DNA of 48,151 nucleotides from Roseburia sp. 1XD42-34 (GCF_009917385.1 NZ_QWLJ01000038.1:1-48151); one strand, 5' to 3'. Counted from the first letter of the stretch, positions 18,263-27,382 are shown. Made by a program: numbers and translations. The notes: generated by a model not told the origin, from the sequence alone.

Positions 18263-18311
18263 TAACATGTCTATTTGTTATGCTAACATGTTTATATTTA
18301 GACTAAACATG
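18263..18311 (-). promoter_or_regulatory. Three direct repeats at 21-bp spacing: probable LytTR-type operator of cstA
   Basis: The hexamer AACATG (CATGTT on the coding strand of cstA) begins at 18264, 18285 and 18306, exactly 21 bases apart, two of the three within TAACATGT. LytTR-domain regulators (AgrA, BtsR, YpdB, LytT) bind pairs of roughly 9-base direct repeats at about two helical turns. The repeats end about 80 bases upstream of the cstA start codon, a good position for an activator. The likely binder is the LytT-like regulator at 18911-19639. Confidence 0.65.
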
Positions 18312-18458
18312 GGATAGGGAAAAAAATACAAGGATAAATGTTTTTTCAATTTTCACTCAAACAGGCTACCTTTAGAAGCAGAAATAACGCCATTTGAATT
18401 AGGGGAAAGGGCTCACCCGATAGAGGAGACATCCGCCATAGTTGGGGGCTAGCCCGCC

Positions 18459-18605
18459 GAAGAAGGCAGGCTGCACGTCGGAGTAGTAGATTCGCCCTGC
18501 GAAGCACACATGTTGCTCATCGAAGTAGTAGATTCACCCTGCGGAGCACACATGTTGCTCATCGAAGTAGTAGGTTCGCCCTGCGAAGCAGACAGGTGTC
18601 CGAGT
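18459..18605 (+). repeat. Tandem array of seven 21-bp units (alternating, 42-bp superperiod)
   Basis: Units start exactly every 21 bases at 18459, 18480, 18501, 18522, 18543, 18564 and 18585. Two types alternate: one starting GAAGTAGTAG or GGAGTAGTAG and ending CCCTGC, and one starting GAAGCACACA or GGAGCACACA and ending GCTCATC. The first and last are diverged, and the decay continues to about 18660. A short frame through it merely translates the repeat and has no ribosome site, so I do not call a gene. Confidence 0.85.
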
Positions 18606-18859
18606 AATCGAGAAAGTCGCTCGTCGCGGTTGGTATGTAACTCATCGAAGCTAGAAAGAACTCGCGATATACATCGAGAATTTTTCGCTAAGTGTTATAC
18701 ATATGAATAAGCGTAGATTACCCTACCAGAATAATTGTAAACATCGGCTATTTCCTTGTGAACGTCGTTTTTAAGCATAAACAATCCAGCTTTATGGATC
18801 ATTATATAAATTAAATTATTGTAAGGATTTCTCTGTAGTTCGATCTCTTTTAAACGAAG

Positions 18860-18890
18860 TTAAACAGCCCTCTCCCAAGAGAGGGCGATT
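18860..18890 (-). terminator. Hairpin after lytT-like gene, probable terminator
   Basis: An 8-bp stem (18867-18874 with 18879-18886, GCCCTCTC arms) and a 4-base loop, 25 bases after the stop of the response regulator. On the minus strand it is followed only by TGTTTAAC, a weak U-tract. Confidence 0.5.
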
Positions 18891-18910
18891 GCGTATTGTA
18901 ATTTTAAAAA

Positions 18911-19639
18911 TTAAAGCTCCAACTGGTCACGTAATTCTTTTACGTAATTTCTACTAACTGGTAAAGGTTCATCTCTTCCAGCTATATGTAAATTATAGGC
19001 ACCATTAAACCATGGAGTAAGTTGACTAACGTAATTTAGGTTAACTAAATAACTTTTATGAATACGAAAAAAATGAAAGGCATTTAATCGCTGCTCCAAA
19101 CCCTTTAATGTTTTTTTGGTATAAAATGCATTGGATTTGGTAACGATTTTTAGTTGTTTCTCTATGCTTTGCACGTAGAGGATTTCAGTTGGATCCACAT
19201 AAAAGACGCCATCTTCATTTTCGATGCCTAATTTATTAGCAGCTTCCTGCTCTCTTTCTTCCGGACCAAATAACATTTTTTCAATTCTAGAAATTGTTTG
19301 CTCTAACTGATTTTCGTCATATGGTTTTAATAAATAATTGACCGCTTCATATCGGAAGGCTTGAACAGCAAATTGAGGATATGCCGTAGCAAATACTAAT
19401 AAAGGCGGATGCCTCAATTCCATGAGTGAAGCTGCTGCTTCCATCCCATCCATTCCAGGCATTTCTACATCTAGAAAAACAAGGTCAGGTTTCTTTTTCA
19501 TCGCTTCTATAATACAAGACTCTCCAGAGTTTGCTTGACCAACAATTTCTACTTTAGGATAAGCAGCCAATAAGTAAATTAGCTCTTCCCGGTTTAATTT
19601 TTCATCATCAACGACTAATGCTTTTATTATACGTTTCAT
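18911..19639 (-). CDS. lytT: LytTR-family response regulator (LytT/BtsR-like)
   Basis: A 242-residue two-component regulator. The receiver domain (residues 3-120) has the acidic pocket DDE at 11-13, phospho-acceptor Asp57 in LVFLDVEMPGMDG, and the lysine in LLKPYDE. The C-terminal LytTR DNA-binding domain (about 140-240) shows ILYVQSIEKQLKIVT, FFRIHKSYLVNLNYV and PVSRNYVKELR. Its start overlaps the sensor kinase stop in ATGA, so kinase and regulator are coupled. The direct repeats upstream of cstA are its likely target. The label LytT rather than BtsR is by family, not proof of function. Confidence 0.92.
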   Translation of the reverse strand: MKRIIKALVVDDEKLNREELIYLLAAYPKVEIVGQANSGESCIIEAMKKKPDLVFLDVEMPGMDGMEAAASLMELRHPPLLVFATAYPQFAVQAFRYEAVNYLLKPYDENQLEQTISRIEKMLFGPEEREQEAANKLGIENEDGVFYVDPTEILYVQSIEKQLKIVTKSNAFYTKKTLKGLEQRLNAFHFFRIHKSYLVNLNYVSQLTPWFNGAYNLHIAGRDEPLPVSRNYVKELRDQLEL

Positions 19640-21387
19640 GACTCTTCCTCCATATGGTATTCTCTAGCTGGAATTAAAAATTGAACACTAGTTCCTTCGT
19701 TTATTTTGCTAGTAATAACTAATTGAGCTTGTTCGCCGAACTTCATAGTAAGTCGGCGATTAATATTGTATAATGCCATCCCTGTTCCAATGTTGGATGA
19801 AACAACTCTTTTTCCAATAAGTTGGATTTGTTCTTCTTGTATTCCCTTTCCGTTATCTGTTACAGCTATCTGGATAGACTGCCCTTCTTTTGAAATGTGT
19901 ATATGAATATGTGCAGCTTCTTTTTTATCTTTTAACCCGTGTTTCATAGCATTCTCCACAATAGGTTGCAGGATTAATGGAGGAACGGTTTCCTGTAAGC
20001 AGCTTTCATCAATGTGATAGGTAACGTGCAGTCGATCATGGAAACGTGTTTGCTCAATATCCAAATAAGCCTGGACATGCTTTAATTCTTGCTCAATCGT
20101 AATTTCCTTCTCGGTCGTTACGGTTAAGTTTTGTCTTAAAAAATGGGATAGAGATACAAGCAATTTTCTTGCTTTCATTGGATCAATTCGCACAAGCGAA
20201 GTAATTGTGTTTAATGTATTAAATAGAAAATGTGGTCTGATCTGTGCTTGTAGTGCATTTATTTCTGACTCTCTTGCTAATTGCAACGCTTCTTCCGCTC
20301 GAGCAATTTCCAATTGGTTGCTTAGCAATTTGGCAAGCCCGCTTACCATTTCCTTTACCAAGCGATTAATATCTTCCTTGGAACGATAGTAAAATTTTAA
20401 TGTACCAATGGTTTTTCCGCGTTGCTTTAAGGGGGCCACAACAACTGCCTTTAAAGGACAATTATCTTGACTACAATGAATTTGTTGATCCGAAGCAACG
20501 ATTAGTTTACCTGATTGAATCGTATCTCTCGTTATTTGTGTTTGAATTTGATTACCTTGTTTATGGTGGTCATCACCTAAACCAACATGCGCTAAAATTA
20601 CCTTATCATTCGTCATGGATACAGCAATAGCATCCATCTCTTGGTATAATATGTCACAGGCTGCCTGAGCTGTTCTTTCATGAAGTCCTTTTCTTAGGTG
20701 AACTAATGTCTTATCAGCAACACGTAAGGTTAATTGGGCCTGGCTAGCTCCAACCTTTTCTTCCTCTTTAACGACTACTTGAATAATAAGCATAAATAGT
20801 GCTCCACCAAGCCCATTTGCAATAACCATAGGCAGCCCAATAACTTCTACTAGTGAGACGTTCTTCACAAATGGTCTTGATAACAAGAGGATAAGCAACA
20901 TCTGAATAATTTCTGCGGTTGCTGTAATTGTAAATACTTTAGGTAACGAATGATAGCGTTGTTTGTTGTGAAAATACCCCGAGAAGATACCTGCTATGAT
21001 CGTAGCTATACCACAGCTAAGTGCAGTATAGCCCCCAAGCAAGAGGCGGTGGACACCAGCAATAATTCCTGCTCCCAAACCAATCTTATATCCACCTAGA
21101 AGTCCTGCTACTACTACTCCAATTACTCTAAAGTTTGCAATGGCTTCATCTGGTTCAATACCAATGCGCCAACGCTCGATTTCGGAAGTGCCAGTATTAA
21201 AAATAAGTCCTGTATACGTACCAATTATTCCAAACAACCCAAAAAATAGCATCGCCTTATATTGTTGGCTTTGGCTTAAGGAGTGTTTGGAAATCATATT
21301 GCGAAAAAATTGTAATCGCGTTAGTAAAAATGCAATCATCACGATAATGCCGAGTCGCTCTAGCATCATGACAAGAAGATCAAACAT
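19636..21387 (-). CDS. lytS: LytS-type sensor histidine kinase (5TMR-GAF-HisKA_7TM-like kinase)
   Basis: A 583-residue membrane sensor kinase. I choose ATG at 21385-21387, which has AAAGAGG 7-8 bases upstream, over ATG 21405, which has no ribosome site. The N-terminal 5TM-5TMR_LYT region is residues 1 to about 190, with GLLGGYKIGLGAGIIAGVHR. A GAF-like region follows (about 215-350), with HCSQDNCPLKAVVVAPL, a cysteine pair seen in this family. His386 in RPHFLFNTLN is the phosphorylated histidine, then NAMKHG and DNGKGI of the ATPase domain. Relatives LytS and BtsS respond to membrane potential or pyruvate. Confidence 0.92.
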   Translation of the reverse strand: MFDLLVMMLERLGIIVMIAFLLTRLQFFRNMISKHSLSQSQQYKAMLFFGLFGIIGTYTGLIFNTGTSEIERWRIGIEPDEAIANFRVIGVVVAGLLGGYKIGLGAGIIAGVHRLLLGGYTALSCGIATIIAGIFSGYFHNKQRYHSLPKVFTITATAEIIQMLLILLLSRPFVKNVSLVEVIGLPMVIANGLGGALFMLIIQVVVKEEEKVGASQAQLTLRVADKTLVHLRKGLHERTAQAACDILYQEMDAIAVSMTNDKVILAHVGLGDDHHKQGNQIQTQITRDTIQSGKLIVASDQQIHCSQDNCPLKAVVVAPLKQRGKTIGTLKFYYRSKEDINRLVKEMVSGLAKLLSNQLEIARAEEALQLARESEINALQAQIRPHFLFNTLNTITSLVRIDPMKARKLLVSLSHFLRQNLTVTTEKEITIEQELKHVQAYLDIEQTRFHDRLHVTYHIDESCLQETVPPLILQPIVENAMKHGLKDKKEAAHIHIHISKEGQSIQIAVTDNGKGIQEEQIQLIGKRVVSSNIGTGMALYNINRRLTMKFGEQAQLVITSKINEGTSVQFLIPAREYHMEEES

Positions 21388-21549
21388 AAGATAGCCTCTT
21401 TCCATCTAATTAAAGGTTGTTAGAAAAATCACAAGAAATTTAAAACGGTGACTAAAATAATTTAGACAGGGTGAAGGAGCGTATTATAACAACTCTCCAA
21501 GACGCTGAACGATTGGTAGGCATTTGGTAGAAAATGAAATGTCTTTTTT

Positions 21550-21750
21550 AAGAAGATAAGAAAGTGTGCTTGTGGGTAACGAAATAACCGACTAATCACG
21601 TCCGACTCCATCGCCTAGCAACTAGACGAGTTTAGAAATGCGCCCGACGATAAGTCATCATTTGTTCATTCTCTCACCAAAGTGCTTTTATCTTCGCTGA
21701 GTTGTTCCATTGGCTACGTTGCTAAACGTGCGCTTGCACCTTTGTCGCTG
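21550..21750 (+). repeat. Dispersed intergenic repeat family A, copy 2 (diverged)
   Basis: Shares with copies 1 and 3 the start AGAAGATAAGAA after a T-run, then ATCACGTCCG, GCCTAGCAACTAG, the exact CGATAAGTCATCAT and GCTACGTTGCTAAACG...GCGCTTGC blocks. It lies between the sensor kinase and the Lrp gene, opposite in sense to both. No gene is seen in 21406-21792. Confidence 0.7.
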
Positions 21751-21792
21751 CAACGCTCTCTAGTCAGATTAGCTAGTAATCCATTGAAGAAC

Positions 21793-22242
21793 CTACAGTT
21801 TGAAGCCAGTCCTGCTTTTAAAACGTTTTAAAATAATCGAACTCTCTACACGAGTAATACCACTCACCGAGTATAATTCTTTATTGATAAAAACTTCTAA
21901 TTTTTGAAAGTCTTCAACGAGAACATGCATATGCAATGTACTGGGACCTGTCATTTGATAAATGCTTGCTACTTGAGGGTTATCTGCTAAGTTTTGCGCA
22001 ACCTCCTGTAATTGCATAGGTTCCACATCTACTTCAAAAAAAGCCGAAACTTGCTTGCCAAATTTTTCAGAGTTAATCACAACAGAAAATTTTTCAATAA
22101 CGCCTTTATCTTTTAAATTTTGAATCCTGTCTTTTACCGCTACCCGGGATAACCCAACTTTTTCTGCAAGCTCTACGTATGATAACCTTCCATCTTCAGT
22201 TAAAGCTGCTAATAATTTCTTGTCAATATGATCCAATTTCAT
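21793..22242 (-). CDS. ywrC: Lrp/AsnC-family transcriptional regulator (YwrC/ChrS-like)
   Basis: A 149-residue regulator. The N-terminal winged HTH (residues 1-60: DKKLLAALTEDGRLSYVELA, then GLSRVAVKDRIQNL) is followed by the ligand-binding RAM domain (about 65-140). The start ATG 22242 has TAGGAG upstream on the minus strand. It is divergent from ywrD. Together with the two chromate-transporter genes downstream, the neighbourhood matches B. subtilis ywrA-ywrB-ywrC-ywrD, where the Lrp-type gene has been reported as a chromate-responsive regulator of the transporter. Regulation of the genes here is inferred from that synteny. Confidence 0.88.
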   Translation of the reverse strand: MKLDHIDKKLLAALTEDGRLSYVELAEKVGLSRVAVKDRIQNLKDKGVIEKFSVVINSEKFGKQVSAFFEVDVEPMQLQEVAQNLADNPQVASIYQMTGPSTLHMHVLVEDFQKLEVFINKELYSVSGITRVESSIILKRFKSRTGFKL

Positions 22243-22491
22243 ATAAGATACTCCTACTCTTTTATTTTGTATCTGTATCTAGTTTAACAAAAACGGTTAT
22301 CTAAGAAAATTATCTTGTAGAAGATGTTTAGTAAGAGTACTCCTGTTTTATGTCTAGTATTTAGAGAGGGGATTTTATAAACAGTACTATTCACAATAAA
22401 ATGTAATAACAAAATGAAAGTCATTTATTTCATATTGTTGTATATAGATTAAATTTCGCTGTTAAAAGTTTATTTTTGTTATTGATTAGTA

Positions 22492-22520
22492 TTGACAACT
22501 GTGTAAATGTTTATTATCAT
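22492..22520 (+). promoter_or_regulatory. Promoter upstream of ywrD
   Basis: TTGACA at 22492-22497, a 17-base spacer and TATCAT at 22515-22520, in the divergent gap between ywrC and ywrD. It leaves a leader of about 175 bases. The AT-rich flanks would suit an Lrp-type regulator; no clear palindrome was fixed. Confidence 0.6.
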
Positions 22521-22702
22521 TTATTTAATTTAAAGAAAATACAGAGTTTTAGCTTCTAAATGGATTTCGATTTGAAATTATAATACATATATAATTTTCA
22601 CACATACCATTCTGGAAAATGAACGTTAAAAATGATGGGTCTGTTTTTAAAAATAGTAAGTATGAAAGTCTCTAACTATCGTAGAAAAGGAGCTCATTAG
22701 CT

Positions 22703-24316
22703 ATGGATTTTTTTCAAAACCAAACATACCCATATGCTGTCCCACGACAAGCTACGTATGCACAGAAGGGGATGGTGGCAACTTCTCAGCCATTGGCTTC
22801 ACAGGTAGGACTCGAAATATTAAAAAGAGGCGGAAATGCCATTGATGCTGCAATTGCAACGGCAGCTTGTCTGACTGTGGTGGAACCAACATCGAATGGG
22901 ATAGGAGGCGACGCTTTTGCATTAGTTTGGACAAAAGGGAAGCTGCATGGCTTAAATGCTAGCGGAAAATCACCTGAAAGTATCTCCATTGAAGCCGTAA
23001 AAGCATTAGGGTATGAGGAGATGCCAAAATATGGCTGGGTTCCGGTTACGGTGCCTGGTGCTCCGGGAGCATGGGCTGAATTATCGAAAAGGTTTGGTAA
23101 GCTGTCATTTCAAGAAGTGTTACAGCCTGCTATTACCTATGCTAGAGAGGGTTTTCCGGTATCGCCGATATTAAGCAGGTTCTGGAAAAGAGCTTATCAA
23201 GCTTATAAGCAACATTTTACTGACAACATATACCGAGAATGGTTTGCAACGTTTGCTCCTAAAGGGAGGGCACCTGTAGCTGGTGAATTATGGCATTCAC
23301 CGAATCACGCTAATACGTTACAAAAAATTGCCAATAGTTATGGTGAATCTTTTTATCATGGAGAATTAGCAGAGCATATAGCGCAATTTTCTGAACAAAG
23401 TGGTGGATTTTTAAATGGGCATGATTTAGCTAATTATCATGTAGAATGGGTGGATCCAATACATGTTAATTACCGGGACTACGATATTTGGGAAATACCT
23501 CCAAACGGTCAAGGGATTATTGCACTTCAGGCACTCCATATTTTAAAGGGATTTCAATTTGTTGAAAAGGATTGTGTAGAAACGTATCATAAGCAGATTG
23601 AAGCTATGAAACTTGCATTTGCAGACGGTCAAAAGCATATAACTGAACCTGCATTCATGAGATATTCTGTGAATGAAATGCTAAGCGAGGAATACGGTGC
23701 CATTCGTAGGGAATTAATAAAAGACCACGCAATGCAACCACAAGCTGGGGAGCCTGCACTTAGTGGTACGGTTTATTTAGCTACGGCTGATCGAGAAGGG
23801 AATATGGTATCATTTATACAAAGTAATTATATGGGATTTGGCTCTGGTTTGGTGGTACCGGGAACAGGTATTGCATTGCAAAATCGAGGGCATAATTTTT
23901 CCATGGATAGCTCTCATGTAAATGCACTTGCTGGAGGTAAACAGACGTACCACACGATTATTCCGGGCTTCATGACTAAAAAAAATCAGCCAATTGGTCC
24001 ATTTGGGGTGATGGGAGGATTTATGCAGCCTCAAGGACATGTCCAAGTTATCATGAATTCGCTTGACTTTCAATTGAATCCACAAGCTGCATTAGATGCC
24101 CCGCGCTGGCAATGGATGAAGGATAAGCGAATAGAAGTGGAAGGCCGCTTTCCGCATCATATCGCTTTGGAATTAGCTGAAAAAGGGCACGAGGTTCAGG
24201 TTCAACTAGAGCCGAACAACTTCGGAAGAGGGCAAATTATTTGGAGGAACCCAGATACTGGTGTATTAGTTGGTGGAACAGAGTCGAGAACAGATGGCAC
24301 GATTGCAGCATGGTAA
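22703..24316 (+). CDS. ywrD: Gamma-glutamyltransferase family protein (YwrD-like)
   Basis: A 537-residue Ntn hydrolase of the gamma-glutamyltransferase family, closest in form to B. subtilis YwrD. The predicted nucleophile made by self-cleavage is Thr356 in LSGTVYLATAD; before it is the alpha chain, with RGGNAIDAAIATAACLTVVEPTSNGIGGDAF near residues 35-65 as its signature. Downstream GGKQTYHTIIPGF and GVMGGFMQPQGH mark the beta chain. No secretion signal is visible, so it is probably cytoplasmic and may act on gamma-glutamyl amides other than glutathione. The start ATG 22703 has AAGGAG. The family is certain, the substrate unknown. Confidence 0.9.
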   Translation: MDFFQNQTYPYAVPRQATYAQKGMVATSQPLASQVGLEILKRGGNAIDAAIATAACLTVVEPTSNGIGGDAFALVWTKGKLHGLNASGKSPESISIEAVKALGYEEMPKYGWVPVTVPGAPGAWAELSKRFGKLSFQEVLQPAITYAREGFPVSPILSRFWKRAYQAYKQHFTDNIYREWFATFAPKGRAPVAGELWHSPNHANTLQKIANSYGESFYHGELAEHIAQFSEQSGGFLNGHDLANYHVEWVDPIHVNYRDYDIWEIPPNGQGIIALQALHILKGFQFVEKDCVETYHKQIEAMKLAFADGQKHITEPAFMRYSVNEMLSEEYGAIRRELIKDHAMQPQAGEPALSGTVYLATADREGNMVSFIQSNYMGFGSGLVVPGTGIALQNRGHNFSMDSSHVNALAGGKQTYHTIIPGFMTKKNQPIGPFGVMGGFMQPQGHVQVIMNSLDFQLNPQAALDAPRWQWMKDKRIEVEGRFPHHIALELAEKGHEVQVQLEPNNFGRGQIIWRNPDTGVLVGGTESRTDGTIAAW

Positions 24317-24603
24317 TCGGAAAATAGAATGCTTAAGCTATGTATTTAAAGCAATGATTCTGTTTAACTACAAACAGTGGAATATAGATATTGCCAGCTA
24401 TTCCCATTAATAATGTCGGTTAGTTGAAGTTAATTATAGAACGGATATTGGAGCGTTAGGATGCTTTATGGGCCTATTGATCTTTATCGTGTGGGTTGAG
24501 TAGTTTGGTTCTTATTATAGAGATTTTGTATTAAAATAGCCATTATTTAAGGCTAGGGGGGAGTGATTTTGATGGTCTGAGTGGGTGACTTTTCGTTTGA
24601 AAT

Positions 24604-24777
24604 GAGCGTCTTAGGTGTTGAAACGAGCGCGATTTTGCCGAGTAGTGAGCGCCTATGTTGGAGTATCGGGCGAGGTTATGCGAGTGGCGATTGCCTACAT
24701 CGTTGTATCGAGCATGATTTGCTGAGTACAAAGAGCCTATGTCTGTGTAGCGAGCAAGACAATGCGAGGGATGAGCG
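24604..24777 (+). repeat. Degenerate tandem array, about nine units of 21 bp
   Basis: GAGC or GGGC-type unit starts recur at about 24604, 24625, 24647, 24668, 24687, 24710, 24733, 24752 and 24773, mean spacing about 21 bases. Many units contain GAGCGCCTATGTT- or GAGTATCGAGC-like blocks. The surrounding gap 24317-25081 has no gene; the frame across the array only translates the repeat and lacks a ribosome site. The period equals that of the array at 18459. Confidence 0.65.
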
Positions 24778-25081
24778 AATTCAGATGTATATAGCCCTTT
24801 TTCCCCTCAAGTAACGGGAAATGTTGCGGTCTCTTCATGCTACGTGGCAACTCCAAGAGGATAAGCGGAAAGGTCCTACTGCAAGTCAAATATCTAATTC
24901 TTTTACTTGCTATTAGAACGGTTATGCTTTTGCAGCACTAATTAACCATCAGTGAAGAGATCAAGAACACTCCATTTGATTAAAGTTTAACTATATCTAA
25001 AAGTACTTATTTTCTTCGACCACGTCGGTTAATTTACTACGTTTGTTTAGGTACACAATTTTAAAAAAAGGTACGTGAAAT

Positions 25082-25663
25082 ATGAAATTACATTGGAATA
25101 TTTTTATAGCTTTTTTTCGAGTTGGTATATTGGGCTATGGCGGTGGTCCTAGCTCTATTCCACTCGTTCATAAAGAAGTAGTCGATAAATATAAATGGAT
25201 GGGTGATGAAGAATTTGGTGATTTGTTAGCACTTGGAAATACATTGCCCGGACCTATTGCTACAAAACTTGCTGGTTACATTGGTTATCGTGTTTCTGGG
25301 GTTCTGGGGATGCTTAATGCGGTGTTAGCGACAACTTTACCTACTATTTTTTTGATGATTTTGTTGTTATCTTCGCTTTCATCTATGAAGGGATATGATT
25401 GGGTGCATGGAATGACAGCTGCAGTTATTCCAGTTGTCGGGGTCATGCTTGCGGTCTTGACGTGGCAATTTATTCAAAAAGCTGGCCAAGGTATGGGGTG
25501 GTTTTCAACAATAATCATGTTAATCGCCGTCTTCATTTTGTTGGAAATATTGCATCTTCACCCGGGAATTCTCATCGGAGCATTATTAATTTTGGCACTT
25601 GTAAAGATAGGTGGTAAAGAAGATGAAGCACCTCCTTCTGAAAGAGATGGTGATTCTTCATGA
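25082..25663 (+). CDS. ywrB: Chromate transporter, short-chain CHR protein, N-type subunit (YwrB-like)
   Basis: A 193-residue membrane protein of the CHR family, in the single-domain form that works as a pair. The family motif FRVGILGYGGGPSSIPLV, the GNTLPGPIATKLAGYIGYR block and LHPG near the end are typical. The start ATG 25082 follows AAAAAAAGG. It overlaps the next gene by 4 bases (ATGA). In B. subtilis the paired ywrB and ywrA products confer chromate resistance when both are present; here the equal length and order support the same pair. Confidence 0.9.
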   Translation: MKLHWNIFIAFFRVGILGYGGGPSSIPLVHKEVVDKYKWMGDEEFGDLLALGNTLPGPIATKLAGYIGYRVSGVLGMLNAVLATTLPTIFLMILLLSSLSSMKGYDWVHGMTAAVIPVVGVMLAVLTWQFIQKAGQGMGWFSTIIMLIAVFILLEILHLHPGILIGALLILALVKIGGKEDEAPPSERDGDSS

Positions 25664-26187
25664 TTTATTGGGAAATATTTCTCGCTTTTTTTATTCCTGG
25701 AATATTAGGCTATGGCGGAGGTCCTGCTTCTATCCCACTAGTAGAAAATGAAGTCGTCTCTCGTTATGGATGGATGGATGTACAACAATTTAGTGAAGTT
25801 TTAGCGCTTGGTAATTCCTTGCCTGGACCGATTGCTACAAAAATGGCAGGGTATATCGGCTATGAGGTCGGTGGACCGCTAGGAGCATTCGTCGGTGTGT
25901 TTGCGACTGTAGCGCCCTCCTTACTTTTGATTCTTATTTTACTAAGCGTATTATATAAATACAAAGACTCGCCAAAAGTAAAACGGATGACACTATATGT
26001 CAGACCAGTAATCGGGGTTCTGCTAGGTATTATGGCCTGGCGCTTTTTTGGTGAATCCTATGCGAATATAGGATTCTTCCAAACAGCATTTTTAACTGTT
26101 GTCAGCTATTTATTGATGGAAAAGTTCAAATTACACCCTGCGTTTGTCATTAGTGGTGCATTAATTTATGGAGGCTTTCTGCTCTAG
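25660..26187 (+). CDS. ywrA: Chromate transporter, short-chain CHR protein, C-type subunit (YwrA-like)
   Basis: A 175-residue partner of the preceding protein, overlapping it in ATGA and evidently an ancient duplicate. It repeats FIPGILGYGGGPASIPLVENE, GNSLPGPIATKMAGYIGYEV and FKLHPAFVI. Such antiparallel two-gene pairs correspond to the two halves of long-chain ChrA and are thought to export chromate. The short gap after the gene contains no clear terminator of its own. Confidence 0.9.
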   Translation: MIYWEIFLAFFIPGILGYGGGPASIPLVENEVVSRYGWMDVQQFSEVLALGNSLPGPIATKMAGYIGYEVGGPLGAFVGVFATVAPSLLLILILLSVLYKYKDSPKVKRMTLYVRPVIGVLLGIMAWRFFGESYANIGFFQTAFLTVVSYLLMEKFKLHPAFVISGALIYGGFLL

Positions 26188-26342
26188 AAGGCTCTTTATA
26201 TTATTGTCCAAGTAAAAATGCTGTGTACACAAAGTGGCATGAACTCATACAGATAGGTGCGTTGTGAGTTATTGAAATTAGAAGGGAAAAAGTTAAGCAC
26301 TCCCATTCTTACAGGCAATTACCACTTTAACGGTATCTATAC

Positions 26343-26382
26343 AAAAACACATTCTGTGGTTATATCGTCTTCCACAGAATGT
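26343..26382 (-). terminator. Terminator of the HAD phosphatase gene
   Basis: A perfect 11-bp stem (26349-26359 with 26372-26382, ACATTCTGTGG arms) with a 12-base loop. On the minus strand it is followed by GTTTTTGT. It begins 9 bases after the stop of the minus-strand gene. Confidence 0.8.
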
Positions 26383-26390
26383 ATCTCATT

Positions 26391-27179
26391 TTATTTTACG
26401 AGCCCAAGTTGTTTAAGTCCGTTATAAATGCCAGCGTCTTCTACAGAAGTAGTTCGGTGTTTGGCATAAGCAAACAAGTCTGGGTTACTGTTCCCCATTG
26501 CAAAGCCATCTCCTACCACTTGTAGCATTTCTTTATCATTCATTCCATCACCGAAAGCAATCGCTTGTTCAGGTTGAATATCCAAATATTGGAGTACTTT
26601 TTTGATTGCTTCTCCTTTATTAACTTGCTGACGAATGATGTCATAGCAGTTAGAAATCCCATTTACGATTACTTCCGATAAATGAAAGTCTGGATTTAAG
26701 TTTTCATAAGCTTGTACTTGGCTAGGTTGAACATTGATGATGGATGAGCCGAGGATTTGATTATGAACGGTTTCTGTTAAGAGATAATTGTTTTTTAGCT
26801 GAAACACTTCAGCAAATTCTCGGGTTACAGGGCTTGAAAGTGAAGTGAAATAGTTTTTATTTTTCGTATAACAAACTAATTCGTGGTCACTTTGTTTAGC
26901 TAGAGCTAGAAATTGTTCGAATGTAGCTTGATCCATTGGTTTATCGACAAGAATGTTGTTTTCATATTGCGCATATGCTCCATTATAGCCTATGAACCCT
27001 TCTACGCCTAAATCTTCCCCTAGCTCTGTCACTTCATGTAATGGTCTTCCAGTGCAAATAAAAACAAGTATACCTTGCCTCTGGACTTGCTGGATGGCAT
27101 CTTTTGTAGAGGGGGTATACGTATGATCCGGTGTTAAAATGGTTCCGTCAATATCCAAGAATAGTGTTTTGTAAGTCAT
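26391..27179 (-). CDS. HAD-superfamily phosphatase, Cof subfamily (class IIB)
   Basis: A 262-residue hydrolase. Motif I is FLDIDGTIL (nucleophile Asp9 and general acid Asp11), motif II ICTGRP, and motif III/IV the lysine in NKGEAI followed by AFGDGMNDKEML. The cap is inserted between motifs II and III, as in Cof-type (IIB) members. Such enzymes dephosphorylate sugar phosphates, FMN or similar compounds; the substrate cannot be read from sequence. The start ATG 27179 has GGAGAAA upstream. Single-gene unit. Confidence 0.88.
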   Translation of the reverse strand: MTYKTLFLDIDGTILTPDHTYTPSTKDAIQQVQRQGILVFICTGRPLHEVTELGEDLGVEGFIGYNGAYAQYENNILVDKPMDQATFEQFLALAKQSDHELVCYTKNKNYFTSLSSPVTREFAEVFQLKNNYLLTETVHNQILGSSIINVQPSQVQAYENLNPDFHLSEVIVNGISNCYDIIRQQVNKGEAIKKVLQYLDIQPEQAIAFGDGMNDKEMLQVVGDGFAMGNSNPDLFAYAKHRTTSVEDAGIYNGLKQLGLVK

Positions 27180-27382
27180 GATAAGCAGATTTCTCCTTTA
27201 TGGGTTTTTAAAGACCTCATCCCATCTATTATCGAAACGAATTTAGTATTTGTCAACCAATTCAAGCACTGCCGTATAAGAGGGGGTATGTCGATGTAAT
27301 ACTGGACGGTTTAGTGTTAGATAGACGAGACCAAACCGCTTATTTACAAGTGATTTAAACGAGGTTACTAGCATTATATTGA

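Noticed and set aside
18459..18605. CRISPR array
   Set aside because: Units are contiguous 21-mers without unique spacers and no cas genes are near.
18510..18710. 66-codon frame across the 21-bp array
   Set aside because: It simply translates the tandem repeat, has no ribosome site and no neighbour in an operon.
24581..24814. 77-codon frame across the degenerate array
   Set aside because: Repeat-derived, no ribosome site, and decayed units make a selected protein unlikely.
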